From Flavobacterium zepuense (GTDB lineage: Bacteria > Bacteroidota > Bacteroidia > Flavobacteriales > Flavobacteriaceae), in the NCBI RefSeq assembly GCF_007097145.1, contig NZ_VJVZ01000013.1, positions 124,001 to 188,000 on the forward strand: a stretch of 64,000 bases of DNA, written 5' to 3'. Below are positions 26,105 to 35,741 of this stretch, in pieces (the first letter of the stretch is position 1; every line of letters starts with the position of its first letter). The notes below the pieces were generated by a model, which was not told the DNA's origin, searched no databases, and was given only the letters and a program-made list of their open reading frames with translations. Position numbers and translations under genes: made by a program.

Positions 26105-26112
26105 CAAAATTA
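26105..26112 (-). promoter_or_regulatory. -7 element TAATTTTG
   Basis: A perfect TAnnTTTG on the minus strand, 20 bases before ATG 26084. Confidence 0.6.
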
Positions 26113-26145
26113 GCTTTAAAATATTCATAGCCAAATATAAAACTG

Positions 26146-26727
26146 CTAAAAAGTATACCCAATCCTAAAATGGATGTCGGCGGCCAGTTCGCCGGTCTTT
26201 ACGGTAGGTTTAGTTGCATCATCTAAAAATAAAAGATAGCCAATGCCCAGTGCAATTTCATAGTTTAGGTTGGTTCGGCCTATATCGCGCCTAATGCCAT
26301 ACTTAGGCATAAACGCAATTTGCTGCGGAACGTAATCATCGTCATCGCCACCCCTTACTTTAAACACAGCATCATAATAAGTAACGGCAACGGTTGCAAA
26401 GTTAGCGCTGTTGTTACGGGTGCGTTTATTAAGGCGCGCACGCTTTTCTATATTATAATACCAGCGTGGTTCTACCGTAAGGTTTGGGGTAAAGTAGCCC
26501 TCGCTAATGCGGCTGTAAAGGTTTGTTGCAAGGCCGGCTTCGGTACGCAGGGCGAACTGGTTGCTAATGCGCGCCTCATAACTAACATACCCGCCTACAA
26601 TGCCCACCTGTATATTTACAAGGCTGCGTACTGTGGGTAAGGGCTGGGTAATAAGGCTGTCCTGGGCGTACGTACTAAACCCACAAAAAGCCGTTAGCGC
26701 TATAATAAAACATCGTAATTTTTTCAT
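26146..26727 (-). CDS. Outer-membrane beta-barrel-like protein (paralogue 2)
   Basis: 193 residues with a signal peptide (cleavage near STYAQ). Same architecture as paralogue 1: NIQVGIVGGYVSYEARISNQFALRTEAGL, VEPRWYYNIEKRAR, PKYGIRR, and C-terminal HFRIGYTF. It carries a GGDDDDY acidic loop absent from the paralogue, which could be surface exposed or bind cations. A 61-base gap with its own promoter separates the pair. Confidence 0.8.
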   Translation of the reverse strand: MKKLRCFIIALTAFCGFSTYAQDSLITQPLPTVRSLVNIQVGIVGGYVSYEARISNQFALRTEAGLATNLYSRISEGYFTPNLTVEPRWYYNIEKRARLNKRTRNNSANFATVAVTYYDAVFKVRGGDDDDYVPQQIAFMPKYGIRRDIGRTNLNYEIALGIGYLLFLDDATKPTVKTGELAADIHFRIGYTF

Positions 26728-26811
26728 GCAATTTTTGAGAGATTTAATAACCTATAGGGCTAAAATAACCTTAAAATTTAAATAATGAAGCACTTAACCA
26801 TTTAACAACAC

Positions 26812-26841
26812 AAAAAAAGTCCGCAACGATGTGCGGACTTT
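26812..26841 (-). terminator. Rho-independent terminator
   Basis: On the minus strand a 10-bp stem AAAGTCCGCA/TGCGGACTTT is followed by T7, 21 bases past the C1 peptidase stop. Confidence 0.92.
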
Positions 26842-26862
26842 CTATTCTGAAAATAAGGATTA

Positions 26863-28074
26863 CTACTTAAGGTTTAACTTTTTAGTCATCTCTTTAGTAA
26901 GGCCACCCTTGTTTAACAGTATGGCAGTACTTTTATATTTTACAAAGTTTTTGCTCATGTACAGGTAACCTTTGTAGTCGTTAGTGGCACCCCATGAGTT
27001 TTTAACAATGTAGTATTCTTTACCGTTCTGGTCTTTGCTAAGGCCTACAATGTGCATACCGTGGTCATCGGTAGTCTGGTAGTCGTCAAATGCTTTCTGG
27101 CGTAAAGCCTCAGTAATTTCAAGTTCCGGCTGCGGGCCTTTAAAGATTGACTCTTTTTCCTCAGCAGTCATATCAGCCGGGTTTTTTGCAGGAATGTAGG
27201 CAACACCGTTTTTCCAGCTAAAGCCTTTTTCGCTCACATCGCCTGCCCAGCCTACAGTATACCCACTTTTAAGGGCAGCATCTATAATATCGGTAAGGTC
27301 GTTCATTTTTACGTTGTACACCAGGTCAAGCGACCAGTTGTCCGGTACCATAAGTACAAACTGTGTGTAGTATGGATGATCTGTAAACGATGACAGCTCA
27401 ATATAATCATCAGGGTTAAGGCCTACCACCTCTTTAGCAAAAGTTTGCGGCGTGTATTTTTTGCCTTTATAGTCAAAAGACTGCGGTACTTCACCAAGAT
27501 ACGTATCAATAACCGATGTATAGGCTTTAACCCAGTTTGGAGAAAGCTCACCGTTAGGGTTTTTAACCACCGCAGCAAGAAGGCCTTCGTTCATGGCAGC
27601 CATTTCGCCAAATTTATTGTTGGTAGTGCCGTAGTTAAGGCCTGTATAAACGCTTTGCGGCAAAGCGCCATATTTGCGGTACATATTTATAACATCGTGC
27701 AGGGCACCGCCATCGCCAAGGGTAATAGCGCCGTGCATGCGCACATAGTTAATACCTTTTTCTATATAAGCATTACGTGCCGTGTAAATTTGGGAAAGCT
27801 CTACCGGCTGCTTGCCTGCGCGGATCATTTCCGACTCCAGGAACGAGTTGGCCGAATAACTCCAGCACGTACCCGATGATCCCTGGTTTTTTACCGGCGT
27901 ATTCTCGATATTTATAACATCTTTAAACTGAAACGAATCTTTACTGTTTGCGCTCTGGTTACTTTTAAGCGAATTTACAAGGTAATCCTGTGCATTAGCA
28001 CCCTGAAAGCCTGCAAGCAGTAATGATGCGGCAACAAAGGGCTTAATTGAAAAATTAGACATAGCTTTATACAT
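26863..28074 (-). CDS. Secreted C1-family cysteine peptidase (bleomycin hydrolase/PepC-like)
   Basis: 403 residues with a signal peptide ending GANAQ, so exported, unlike cytosolic PepC. Papain-type catalytic residues: C70 in NQGSSGTCWSYS (oxyanion Gln at 64), His in DHGMHIVGLSK and Asn in VKNSWGATNDYKG near the C-terminus. The length and the insert between Cys and His resemble the bleomycin hydrolase/aminopeptidase C branch. Probable role in peptide degradation in the periplasm. An in-frame ATG at 28062 is an alternative start. Confidence 0.88.
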   Translation of the reverse strand: MYKAMSNFSIKPFVAASLLLAGFQGANAQDYLVNSLKSNQSANSKDSFQFKDVINIENTPVKNQGSSGTCWSYSANSFLESEMIRAGKQPVELSQIYTARNAYIEKGINYVRMHGAITLGDGGALHDVINMYRKYGALPQSVYTGLNYGTTNNKFGEMAAMNEGLLAAVVKNPNGELSPNWVKAYTSVIDTYLGEVPQSFDYKGKKYTPQTFAKEVVGLNPDDYIELSSFTDHPYYTQFVLMVPDNWSLDLVYNVKMNDLTDIIDAALKSGYTVGWAGDVSEKGFSWKNGVAYIPAKNPADMTAEEKESIFKGPQPELEITEALRQKAFDDYQTTDDHGMHIVGLSKDQNGKEYYIVKNSWGATNDYKGYLYMSKNFVKYKSTAILLNKGGLTKEMTKKLNLK

Positions 28075-28094
28075 TTAATGTGTGATAATTAGGC

Positions 28095-28102
28095 CAAAAA
28101 TA
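28095..28102 (-). promoter_or_regulatory. -7 element TATTTTTG
   Basis: A perfect TAnnTTTG on the minus strand, 20 bases before ATG 28074. Confidence 0.65.
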
Positions 28103-28139
28103 CATAAAATTTACAAAATCTTAATGTTTTGTGAAAATT

Positions 28140-30041
28140 CTACAAAGTTTCTTTTAGCCATTTAAAATATTCGCGTTGCCATACCAGTGCATTTTGCGGC
28201 TTCAGCACCCAGTGGTTCTCATCGGGGAAATATAAAAAGCGGCTTTTTATGCCTCTTAACTGTGCCGCCTGAAATGCTTCCTGTCCCTGGCCTATCGGCA
28301 CACGGAAATCAACACCGCCCTGAACGATAAGTATTGGGGTATTCCACTTTTCTACATAATTAACCGGGTTAAACTGGCTGTAGGTTTTTTGCGCTGCTGC
28401 ATTATCTTTTTCCCAATACGGGCCGCCGCTGTCCCAGTTAGTAAAGAAAACCTCCTCTGTAGTGCCGTACATGCTTTGCAGGTTAAACACACCATCGTGT
28501 GCTATAAGGGTTTTAAAGCGGTTGTTGTGTATACCCGCTAAATAAAACACCGAGTAGCCACCGTAGCTGGCTCCCACGGCACCCAGCCTGCCTTTATCTA
28601 CATACGGCTCTTTAGCCACATCATCTATAGCGCTAAGGTAATCGTCCATAACCTGGCCGCCCCAGTCTTTGCTGATGGCTTCATTCCACTCCACACCATG
28701 CCCAGGCATACCGCGGCGGTTAGGCGCAACCACGATATATCCCTGTGCTGCCATAAGCTGGAAATTCCACCTGAACGAGTAAAACTGCGTTAGCGCGCTT
28801 TGCGGGCCACCCTGGCAATACAATAGAGTAGGGTATTTCTTTTTCGCATCAAAATCAGGAGGCAGTATTACCCAAACAAGCATCTTTTTACCATCGGTAG
28901 TGGTAACGTAGCGTTTCTCGGTCTTGCTTAGCTTAATAGAGCTGTACGCCTCGTTATTAACGGTGGTAAGCTGTTTCCATGTTTTCTTTTTAAGGTCGTA
29001 GCTGTAAATCTCGGTAGCGTGGTTGGTATCGGCACGCTCTATAATAACAGTGTTGCCGCTAAAGCCCACAATGTGGTTTACATCAAAATAGCCATCGGTT
29101 AACTGCGTAACGGTAACGGCAATTTTTGTTAACCCGGGAAAGTTAACCTCAAACAATTGTTTTGTACCGTCTATAGGGGCAACAAAATATACTTTTTTAC
29201 CATCGGGGCTCCACATAAAACTGTCTACCGTGCCATCCCATCCGCCGGTAAGGTTAATATCCATACCTTTAAAGCGTACAATGATATCATTCTTATCGGC
29301 CTCATAACCGTCGCGTTTCATTTGCAGCCAGGTAAGGTCGCCCGCAGGCGAATAAGCCGGGTTGGTATCATACCCCGGGTTCTTTGGCGTTAGGTTGGTG
29401 GTGGTTTTAGCAGCCAGGTTGTACTCGTAAATATTAGTATCGGTACTGGTGGCATACGCCGTGCCCGCTTTCTTTTTACTAACGTAGATAATGCTTTTGC
29501 CATCGGGGCTCCAGGCGTAATCTTCCTCACCGCCAAAAGGCTTTTGCGGCGAATCATACGGCTCATTGGGCATAATATCGGTAAAATTATCTTTATCGGC
29601 TACGGGAGTAAAGCCCACGTGGTTATGGGTGCCGTTGTTCCAGGTATCCCAGTGGCGGTAATCCAGCCCGTCATATATTTGTACGGTACTTTTATCAAGG
29701 TCGGTATAATGGTCGCTGCCCAACACTTTTTCTACCTTAATTTCTTTACTTGTAAGAAAGTATTTGCCATCGGGCGATACATACTTATCGGCCAGCAGCG
29801 CTTTGTATTCCTTAACTTCGGTAGCTGCGCCCCCGGTTACAGGAATGGTGTAAAACTTTGCGTCCGATTTGTTCTCGGCCACATTAGGCTTACTCACTTT
29901 ATATACAATACTTTTTCCGTCTTTAGTAATGCCCAGTGTGCTCACGCGGCCCAGGCTCCAAAGCAGTTCCGGTGTCATGCTTTTTTGTGCCGAAGCAGAT
30001 AATCCCATGATGGTTAATGTTAAGAGAAGAACTTTTTTCAT
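28140..30041 (-). CDS. Secreted S9 family peptidase (dipeptidyl/acylaminoacyl-peptidase type)
   Basis: 633 residues with a signal peptide ending ASAQ. An N-terminal beta-propeller (about 25-370) has repeated YVSPDGK / WSPDGK motifs. The C-terminal alpha/beta hydrolase shows the nucleophile in GASYGGYS, the Asp in GGVDFRVPIGQG and the His in DENHWVLKP. The YCQGGPQSALTQFYSFRWN segment is characteristic of S9C-like enzymes. Likely periplasmic processing of peptides. Same strand as the C1 peptidase but with its own promoter at 30067-30074. Confidence 0.93.
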   Translation of the reverse strand: MKKVLLLTLTIMGLSASAQKSMTPELLWSLGRVSTLGITKDGKSIVYKVSKPNVAENKSDAKFYTIPVTGGAATEVKEYKALLADKYVSPDGKYFLTSKEIKVEKVLGSDHYTDLDKSTVQIYDGLDYRHWDTWNNGTHNHVGFTPVADKDNFTDIMPNEPYDSPQKPFGGEEDYAWSPDGKSIIYVSKKKAGTAYATSTDTNIYEYNLAAKTTTNLTPKNPGYDTNPAYSPAGDLTWLQMKRDGYEADKNDIIVRFKGMDINLTGGWDGTVDSFMWSPDGKKVYFVAPIDGTKQLFEVNFPGLTKIAVTVTQLTDGYFDVNHIVGFSGNTVIIERADTNHATEIYSYDLKKKTWKQLTTVNNEAYSSIKLSKTEKRYVTTTDGKKMLVWVILPPDFDAKKKYPTLLYCQGGPQSALTQFYSFRWNFQLMAAQGYIVVAPNRRGMPGHGVEWNEAISKDWGGQVMDDYLSAIDDVAKEPYVDKGRLGAVGASYGGYSVFYLAGIHNNRFKTLIAHDGVFNLQSMYGTTEEVFFTNWDSGGPYWEKDNAAAQKTYSQFNPVNYVEKWNTPILIVQGGVDFRVPIGQGQEAFQAAQLRGIKSRFLYFPDENHWVLKPQNALVWQREYFKWLKETL

Positions 30042-30066
30042 GTGTTGAATTGTGTAAAAACTTTCC

Positions 30067-30074
30067 CAAAAATA
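30067..30074 (-). promoter_or_regulatory. -7 element TATTTTTG
   Basis: A perfect TAnnTTTG on the minus strand, 25 bases before ATG 30041. Confidence 0.65.
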
Positions 30075-30189
30075 ATTAATAGTTTTTAGGCACAGGCATT
30101 AAACATCAAATTACTGTAAAGCTGCCGTAAAGATTTACGGGCTTTTTAAAAATGGATTATATTTATGCCGCATTTATAAACCCCAAACC

Positions 30190-30720
30190 ATGAAAACACA
30201 AAAACCTGTACACGTTGCTATTGTTAGAAAAGTATTGCCCGGAAAAGAGGAGGAGTTTAAAACGGCCCTCAGGAATTTTTTAGGCGAATCGTTTATACAG
30301 GGCGGGGTTCAGGGTGCGGGGATGATAACCGCATTGCCGGGCGCGCAACCTAACGAGATAGGTATTTTGCGCACCTTTGCCAGCGAAGCCGAGCGCGATG
30401 CCTTTTACAGCTCGCAGCTATTTAAAGACTGGGATGCCTATGCCAACACAGTTACAGAACCGGGAATATACCGCAACTTAACAGGGTTAGAGGCATGGTT
30501 TAGATCGCCTGGGCAACCGCCGCGGTATAAAATGGCCATTGCTACACTTATTGGGGTTGTGCCAACGGGAGTTTTTCTTTCCTATGTAATTGGCCCCTTT
30601 ATTGCCAACGCAAACGTGCTTGTACAACAGTTGGTTTTTGGCGCATGTGTGGTAAGCTTGTTAACCTGGGTAGTAATGCCGCTTGTTACAAAACTACTTA
30701 AGGGATGGCTTAATAAGTAG
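30190..30720 (+). CDS. Antibiotic-biosynthesis-monooxygenase (ABM) domain protein with membrane tail
   Basis: 176 residues. The N-terminal ~100 form an ABM/dimeric alpha-beta barrel domain (VAIVRKVLPGKEEEFKTAL, then LRTFASEAERDAFYSSQLFKDW). It ends in two hydrophobic helices (about 115-138 and 143-165), the arrangement of membrane-anchored ABM proteins. Substrate unknown; the domain name does not imply antibiotic synthesis. Single gene. Confidence 0.82.
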   Translation: MKTQKPVHVAIVRKVLPGKEEEFKTALRNFLGESFIQGGVQGAGMITALPGAQPNEIGILRTFASEAERDAFYSSQLFKDWDAYANTVTEPGIYRNLTGLEAWFRSPGQPPRYKMAIATLIGVVPTGVFLSYVIGPFIANANVLVQQLVFGACVVSLLTWVVMPLVTKLLKGWLNK

Positions 30721-30847
30721 ATTCATTAAATTTATATCCCGCTCCTTCAAAGCTAAATGTTGGAATAGTAGTAATTCATAGAGTTTATGCAACCGGCATG
30801 AGCCCGGCGCTACGGCATATATTCATGTAAACGTACTGATTTTTAAA

Positions 30848-30874
30848 TAAAAAAGCCGCCCGAAGGCAGCTTTT
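30848..30874 (-). terminator. UUCG-loop terminator of the metallopeptidase gene
   Basis: On the minus strand a 10-bp stem AAAAGCTGCC/GGCGGCTTTT encloses the stable TTCG tetraloop and is followed by T's, 19 bases past the stop at 30893. Confidence 0.9.
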
Positions 30875-30892
30875 AAACATTGATGTATCCTG

Positions 30893-33800
30893 TTATTTTT
30901 TAATAAACTTAAGGGTAGAAAGCGTTCCGTTGTCGTTAATTTCTATGAGGTAGGTGCCGGATGCAAGGTTGGCAACATTTACAGTGCCCTCGGTAAGTTT
31001 GCCTTGTGAGGTTACCTGTCCATAAATATTGATTATCCTGTAGGTTGCCTGATTGGTAATGTTGGTAATGTTGAGCATATCTTCCGTAGGGTTAGGATAT
31101 AGCTTAATATCGGCTATGGCCTGAACGCTTTGCCCACCTTTACCGGTACCGGCAATTACAATGGTGTAATCTTCTACCTCGCCGTAGCTAAAGGCTTCGC
31201 AGGCGGTTGGCACTGCATTGTATTTCATGCTGACCCTCATGCGCGTTGACCCTGTTGTAGCAGTCGCGGGAATGGTAACCGACCCCGTTGCCGGTGTAGC
31301 GGTAGAAGCCGCTTTGCTCCAAACCAGTTCTCCCGAATCGCTAAAATCCCCATCGGCATTGTAGTCTATCCAAACAGCATAGCCTTCCGCGTAAGTACTG
31401 CCTGTCCATGTTGGGGTAACAGTAATGGTGTATGCCGACCCTTTGTTTACCGATGTAGATACCGATGTAAAATCAGAATAACCGGTGCCACCCGTAGAGG
31501 TATTGTTGATGGTGCCAAACTGTACTTTGCTAATATATTCATCGGCTACGCTGTTGCCTTTGCTGGCACAATAAGCTGTTGGTGTTGTACCACCTCCGGA
31601 GCCTGTGGTAAGGTTAACGGTGTAATCTTCTACCTCGCCATAGCTAAAGGCTTCGCAGGCCGTTGGTATGCCGTTATATTTCATGCTTACCCTCATTCGG
31701 GTTGTGCCTGTAATGACAGTTGTGGGTGGTGTAAACGTGCCTGTTGCAGGGGTAGTGGTTGCGGCTGCTTTGCTCCATACCAACTCACCTGTATCGCTAA
31801 AATCCCCATCGGCGTTATAATCTATCCAAACAGCGTATCCCTCAGGGTAAGCACTGCCTGTCCACGTTGGTGTAACAGTTATCGTATAGGCTGTGCCTTT
31901 GGTTAAGTTGGTAGATATCGATGTAAAATCAGAATAACCCGTACCGCCCGTTGAAGTATTATTGATGGTGCCCAACTGCACTTTGCTTATGTATTCATCG
32001 GCTACGCTGTTGCCTTTAGAGGCACAGTATGCCGATCCGCCCGTACCTGCAAGTGTGGTTACGTTAACGGTATTGCTGTTGCCCGATGCATTGCCCGCAG
32101 CATCTTTAGCCCTTACATAAAAACTGTAAGCGGTTGAAGCACTTAGCCCGGTAACAGTATAGGTAGTGCCGGTAACGTTAGCCTTAAACACGCCGCCCTG
32201 GAATACATCGTACCCGGTTACTCCAACATTATCGGTAGAAGCGCTCCATGATAAATTGGTTGTGGTTTGCGTAGTACCCGATGCTACAAGGTTAAGCGGG
32301 GTAGAAGGCGGCGTAGGGTCGCCCGTACTTGTAGTTATGGTAAAGTTCGTGTTAGATATATCAAAGAAAATATGGTTGCTTCCCTTAACCATTATCCTGT
32401 TTAATGTGCCCGGGTTATTAGGCACGGTTATAGCCTGCGATCCATCATTAGGGGTTCCGCTTAGCAGGGTAATGGGGTAGGTATCGCCACCATCGGTAGA
32501 GAGTAAAATATCTACATTGGCGGTGTTAACGCCGTTTGCAGTGGTTCCGGCTACATTCCATGTTACGGTTTGGGCAGACCCAACCGCCCATGATGTTGCG
32601 GTATTGGGTGCTGTTACCACAAAAGGCCCAGCGGTTGCATTTACAGTTACTACCATGTCATCACTGTTATTGGCAGGGCCGCCCGCGTGGTTGTCGCGTA
32701 CAGTAACCCTAAAGTTTAACGTGCGTGCCACATTGGGTACAGCCTCCCATTGCCATGAAGTTGCGCCGGTTTTAATGGTGGCAAGCCTTGGGAAATAGCG
32801 CACCCCACTGGTGCTGGGTACAAACGACCTGAATGCAGGCCCCGAAGTTGCCGTTACACTTGGGTAGGTAGTGGTTGAGGTTCCTGAATTCATTTGTTCC
32901 CAGCAGTAGGTAAGTGCATCGGCATTAGCATCGGTACCACTGGCTGTTAGCATAAATGGTGTGCCTTTGGGTATGGTGTAATCACTGCCCGCATTAGCTG
33001 TTGGTACGGCATTGCCCGTAGGCGTGTTGGTTTGGCAGCTTGTGCTTTTTACATAGTTGGTTACCTGCTGTATGCTCACGGCATGAAAAAACGGATCGCT
33101 GTGTGGCTGCACATCGGTAGCACCGGTAATACCTGCATAACCCATAATGGTAGTGCCGCTGCCGGGCTCGTTTTGTACGCCCGTGCCTTCGTTACTAAAA
33201 GTAAAGGTATGGTTGGCGCCAAACTGATGGCCCATTTCGTGGGCTACAAAGTCAATATCAAAATTATCGCCTAAAGGTGCGGTGCTGGTAGTAAACCCGC
33301 TGCCTTTTCCGCTGGCGCATACGCAGCCTATGCATCCTGCATTACCATTATTGCCAATGGCCGACATAAGGTGGCCGATATCATAATTGGCGTTACCAAT
33401 AACGCTGGTAAGTGTAGATTGTAGCTGGCTGTTGTAATTGGCATCGGTACTGCCGTAGGGGTCGGTTGAGGCGCTGGTGTAAATAACCGCATCGTTATTG
33501 GCAATGAGGTTCATGTGTACGCCAAAATCTTTTTCAAAAACCCCGTTAACACGCGTCATGGTAGCGTTAATTGCTGCCAGGGCCAGTGCTTTTGTACCGC
33601 CGTAGTATGCGGTGTATTCTCCGGTAACGCTCATGGCAAGGCGGTAGGTGCGCAGGGTGCTATCATCTGCATTAGGCCGTAGTGTAGATGGGCTGCCATT
33701 AATAGATTTTGAGGCATGGTCCATTACCTGGCAGTCGAATTTAGAAAACGGAATGGTTTTGTCTGCCCTTTTGTAAACCGAATACGTAGACAGGTCGGTT

Positions 33801-34246
33801 GCATAGGGCTCAATAAACACGGCCGATTTATCGGCAGCCATTGTCATGGTTTGCAGGCCTAAGGGCGAAACGCTAAAGCGGATGGTAGCCATAGGGTCAT
33901 CTACACCCTGGCCGGCATACGATTTAATTTCAGGATAACGCGCTGCAAGCTCGGCTTCCATTACGGGGGCTTCGATAATACGGTAGCGTTGCATAACGCC
34001 ATCAGCATCCGGAAATGAAATAACGAGTTTAGACGTGCCGCTTCCGCGGAGTGGTGCATTGGCAAGGGCAGCCTTAAGGCCCTGCATGTTAAGGTTAAAC
34101 AATGTTTTGCCCGGTAGGGCAGCCCTGTTATTAAAAGTAGCTATGCCGCTTTGCTGCTGTGCAGGGGTAAAGAATGTTTTGCCGCTTTGGGCACTTGCCA
34201 ATGCCGATGATGCCAACATGGCGAATGTTAGTAGTGCATTTTTCAT
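30893..34246 (-). CDS. Secreted reprolysin-like metallopeptidase with Ig/Fn3, two GEVED domains and T9SS sorting domain
   Basis: 1117 residues. Signal peptide 1-20; propeptide-like region to about 190; zinc metallopeptidase about 200-415 with HEMGHQFGANH (H336, E337, H340, H346), the metzincin/M12B-type signature with the later GYAGITG Met-turn equivalent. Then PKD/Ig-like modules (about 418-640), an Fn3 domain (about 645-730), two nearly identical GEVED modules, and a C-terminal ~80-residue type A T9SS sorting domain (KLYPNPTEDMLNI ... TYLIEINDNG ... LKFIKK). It should be exported through the type IX system and released or surface-anchored as a digestive protease. Confidence 0.93.
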   Translation of the reverse strand: MKNALLTFAMLASSALASAQSGKTFFTPAQQQSGIATFNNRAALPGKTLFNLNMQGLKAALANAPLRGSGTSKLVISFPDADGVMQRYRIIEAPVMEAELAARYPEIKSYAGQGVDDPMATIRFSVSPLGLQTMTMAADKSAVFIEPYATDLSTYSVYKRADKTIPFSKFDCQVMDHASKSINGSPSTLRPNADDSTLRTYRLAMSVTGEYTAYYGGTKALALAAINATMTRVNGVFEKDFGVHMNLIANNDAVIYTSASTDPYGSTDANYNSQLQSTLTSVIGNANYDIGHLMSAIGNNGNAGCIGCVCASGKGSGFTTSTAPLGDNFDIDFVAHEMGHQFGANHTFTFSNEGTGVQNEPGSGTTIMGYAGITGATDVQPHSDPFFHAVSIQQVTNYVKSTSCQTNTPTGNAVPTANAGSDYTIPKGTPFMLTASGTDANADALTYCWEQMNSGTSTTTYPSVTATSGPAFRSFVPSTSGVRYFPRLATIKTGATSWQWEAVPNVARTLNFRVTVRDNHAGGPANNSDDMVVTVNATAGPFVVTAPNTATSWAVGSAQTVTWNVAGTTANGVNTANVDILLSTDGGDTYPITLLSGTPNDGSQAITVPNNPGTLNRIMVKGSNHIFFDISNTNFTITTSTGDPTPPSTPLNLVASGTTQTTTNLSWSASTDNVGVTGYDVFQGGVFKANVTGTTYTVTGLSASTAYSFYVRAKDAAGNASGNSNTVNVTTLAGTGGSAYCASKGNSVADEYISKVQLGTINNTSTGGTGYSDFTSISTNLTKGTAYTITVTPTWTGSAYPEGYAVWIDYNADGDFSDTGELVWSKAAATTTPATGTFTPPTTVITGTTRMRVSMKYNGIPTACEAFSYGEVEDYTVNLTTGSGGGTTPTAYCASKGNSVADEYISKVQFGTINNTSTGGTGYSDFTSVSTSVNKGSAYTITVTPTWTGSTYAEGYAVWIDYNADGDFSDSGELVWSKAASTATPATGSVTIPATATTGSTRMRVSMKYNAVPTACEAFSYGEVEDYTIVIAGTGKGGQSVQAIADIKLYPNPTEDMLNITNITNQATYRIINIYGQVTSQGKLTEGTVNVANLASGTYLIEINDNGTLSTLKFIKK
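31163..32034 (-). repeat. Tandem duplication of the GEVED module inside the metallopeptidase gene
   Basis: Two ~415-base units, 31163-31578 and 31620-32034, encode near-identical segments that both begin AYCASKGNSVADEYISKVQ and end EAFSYGEVEDYT. They are joined by a short Gly/Thr linker. Their similarity at the DNA level points to a recent duplication or ongoing gene conversion. Confidence 0.9.
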
Positions 34247-34497
34247 AAATATTACAGTTGGTATCCTATAAAAATAACGTTACTTTTTAACAAATATCAA
34301 CCTTATTGTTAAATTCCGATGTAATAACGGTTATTTACGATTAAATAATAACATTTAAATACTTTTCTTACGTTTTTGTTGATTATATATTTATAGGCTA
34401 ATACATACTGCTGCGGTGATACTGCCGTTTAAATAACCATTAACTAAGGCTCGTTTAAAAAATTATCAGTAATTTCACGCGCTTAAAACAGGCAGGA

Positions 34498-35727
34498 TTG
34501 AAAAGCAATAACAAATTATTTATAGCCATAATTATTGGCCTTGTAGCCGGTGTGGCATTAGGTGGGTGGGTATTTTATAACGCGCCCGAGAGCGCCCCTG
34601 CCTTTGCTAAAAACATCAAGCTATTGGGTACCATATTTATACGTATGGTGCAAATGATAATTGCTCCCCTTGTTTTTTGCACCCTTGTGGTGGGTATTGC
34701 CAAAATGGGCGACATGAAAATGGTAGGCCGCGTGGGCGGTAAGGCCATGGGCTGGTTTATATCGGCGTCGTTAATATCGTTGTTGTTAGGCATGGTTTTG
34801 GTAAACTGGCTGGAGCCGGGCAAAAATACTACCGTGAGCATGAAGGATGTTGCCCCTGCTGATGATCTTGTACACAACACCGGGTCTTTTTCCCTTGAAA
34901 ATTTTGTGGTGCACGTAGTGCCCAAAAGTATTATAGAAGCTATGGCGGCTAACGAGATCTTACAGATTGTTATTTTTGCCATAATGTTTGGCATTGCCCT
35001 ATCATCTGTAGGCGATATTGGCAAGCCCATTATTAAAGTATTAGATACCATATCGCACGTAGTGCTAAAAATGGTAAGCTATATTATGTGGGTAGCGCCG
35101 CTGGGCGTTTTTGGTGCAGTAGCTGGTGCCGTAGCTATTTACGGTTTTGATATCTGGCAGCTGTATGCCAACTACCTTGTAGATTTTGCATTCGGCATAC
35201 TATTATTATGGATTTTACTGTTATCTGTTGGGTACTTAATACTAGGCAAACGATTATTCGCCCTGCTAAAAAGGCTGGCGAGTCCGTTGCTTATTGCCTT
35301 TAGTACCACGAGCAGTGAGGCGGTTTTTCCGAAGCTTACCGAAGAACTGGAGCGCTTTGGGTGCGACCCTAAAATAGTATCGTTTACGCTTCCGCTGGGT
35401 TACTCGTTTAACCTGGATGGCAGCATGATGTACATGACCTTTGCAAGCCTCTTCATAGCACAGGTATACGGCATAGACATGCCTATAGAAAAACAGTTGC
35501 TTATGCTGCTTGTGCTAATGCTTACCAGTAAGGGTGTGGCCGGTGTGCCGCGCGCCTCACTTATTGTAGTGGTGGCTACCTGCGCCATGTTTGGCATTCC
35601 GCCAGAAGGCATAGCACTTATATTACCCATAGACCATTTTTGCGATATGGCCCGAAGCATGACTAACGTGCTTGGTAACGCCCTTGCCACCACAGCAGTG
35701 GATAAATGGGAAACTAAAACAGATTAA
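34498..35727 (+). CDS. Dicarboxylate/amino acid:cation symporter (DAACS family)
   Basis: 409 residues. About eight membrane helices plus the re-entrant hairpins of the glutamate/dicarboxylate transporter family. Signature segments: AFSTTSSEAVFPK (serine-rich HP1), FTLPLGYSFNLDGSMMYM (the NLDG cation-binding motif) and TSKGVAGVPRAS (HP2), then DHFCDMARSMTNVLGNALA. No ATG fits the N-terminus; TTG 34498, preceded by GGCAGGA, is the best start. Takes up glutamate, aspartate or C4-dicarboxylates with Na+ or H+; substrate not fixed. DedA follows after 14 bases. Confidence 0.92.
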   Translation: MKSNNKLFIAIIIGLVAGVALGGWVFYNAPESAPAFAKNIKLLGTIFIRMVQMIIAPLVFCTLVVGIAKMGDMKMVGRVGGKAMGWFISASLISLLLGMVLVNWLEPGKNTTVSMKDVAPADDLVHNTGSFSLENFVVHVVPKSIIEAMAANEILQIVIFAIMFGIALSSVGDIGKPIIKVLDTISHVVLKMVSYIMWVAPLGVFGAVAGAVAIYGFDIWQLYANYLVDFAFGILLLWILLLSVGYLILGKRLFALLKRLASPLLIAFSTTSSEAVFPKLTEELERFGCDPKIVSFTLPLGYSFNLDGSMMYMTFASLFIAQVYGIDMPIEKQLLMLLVLMLTSKGVAGVPRASLIVVVATCAMFGIPPEGIALILPIDHFCDMARSMTNVLGNALATTAVDKWETKTD

Positions 35728-35741
35728 AAAATTAAAGAGAT

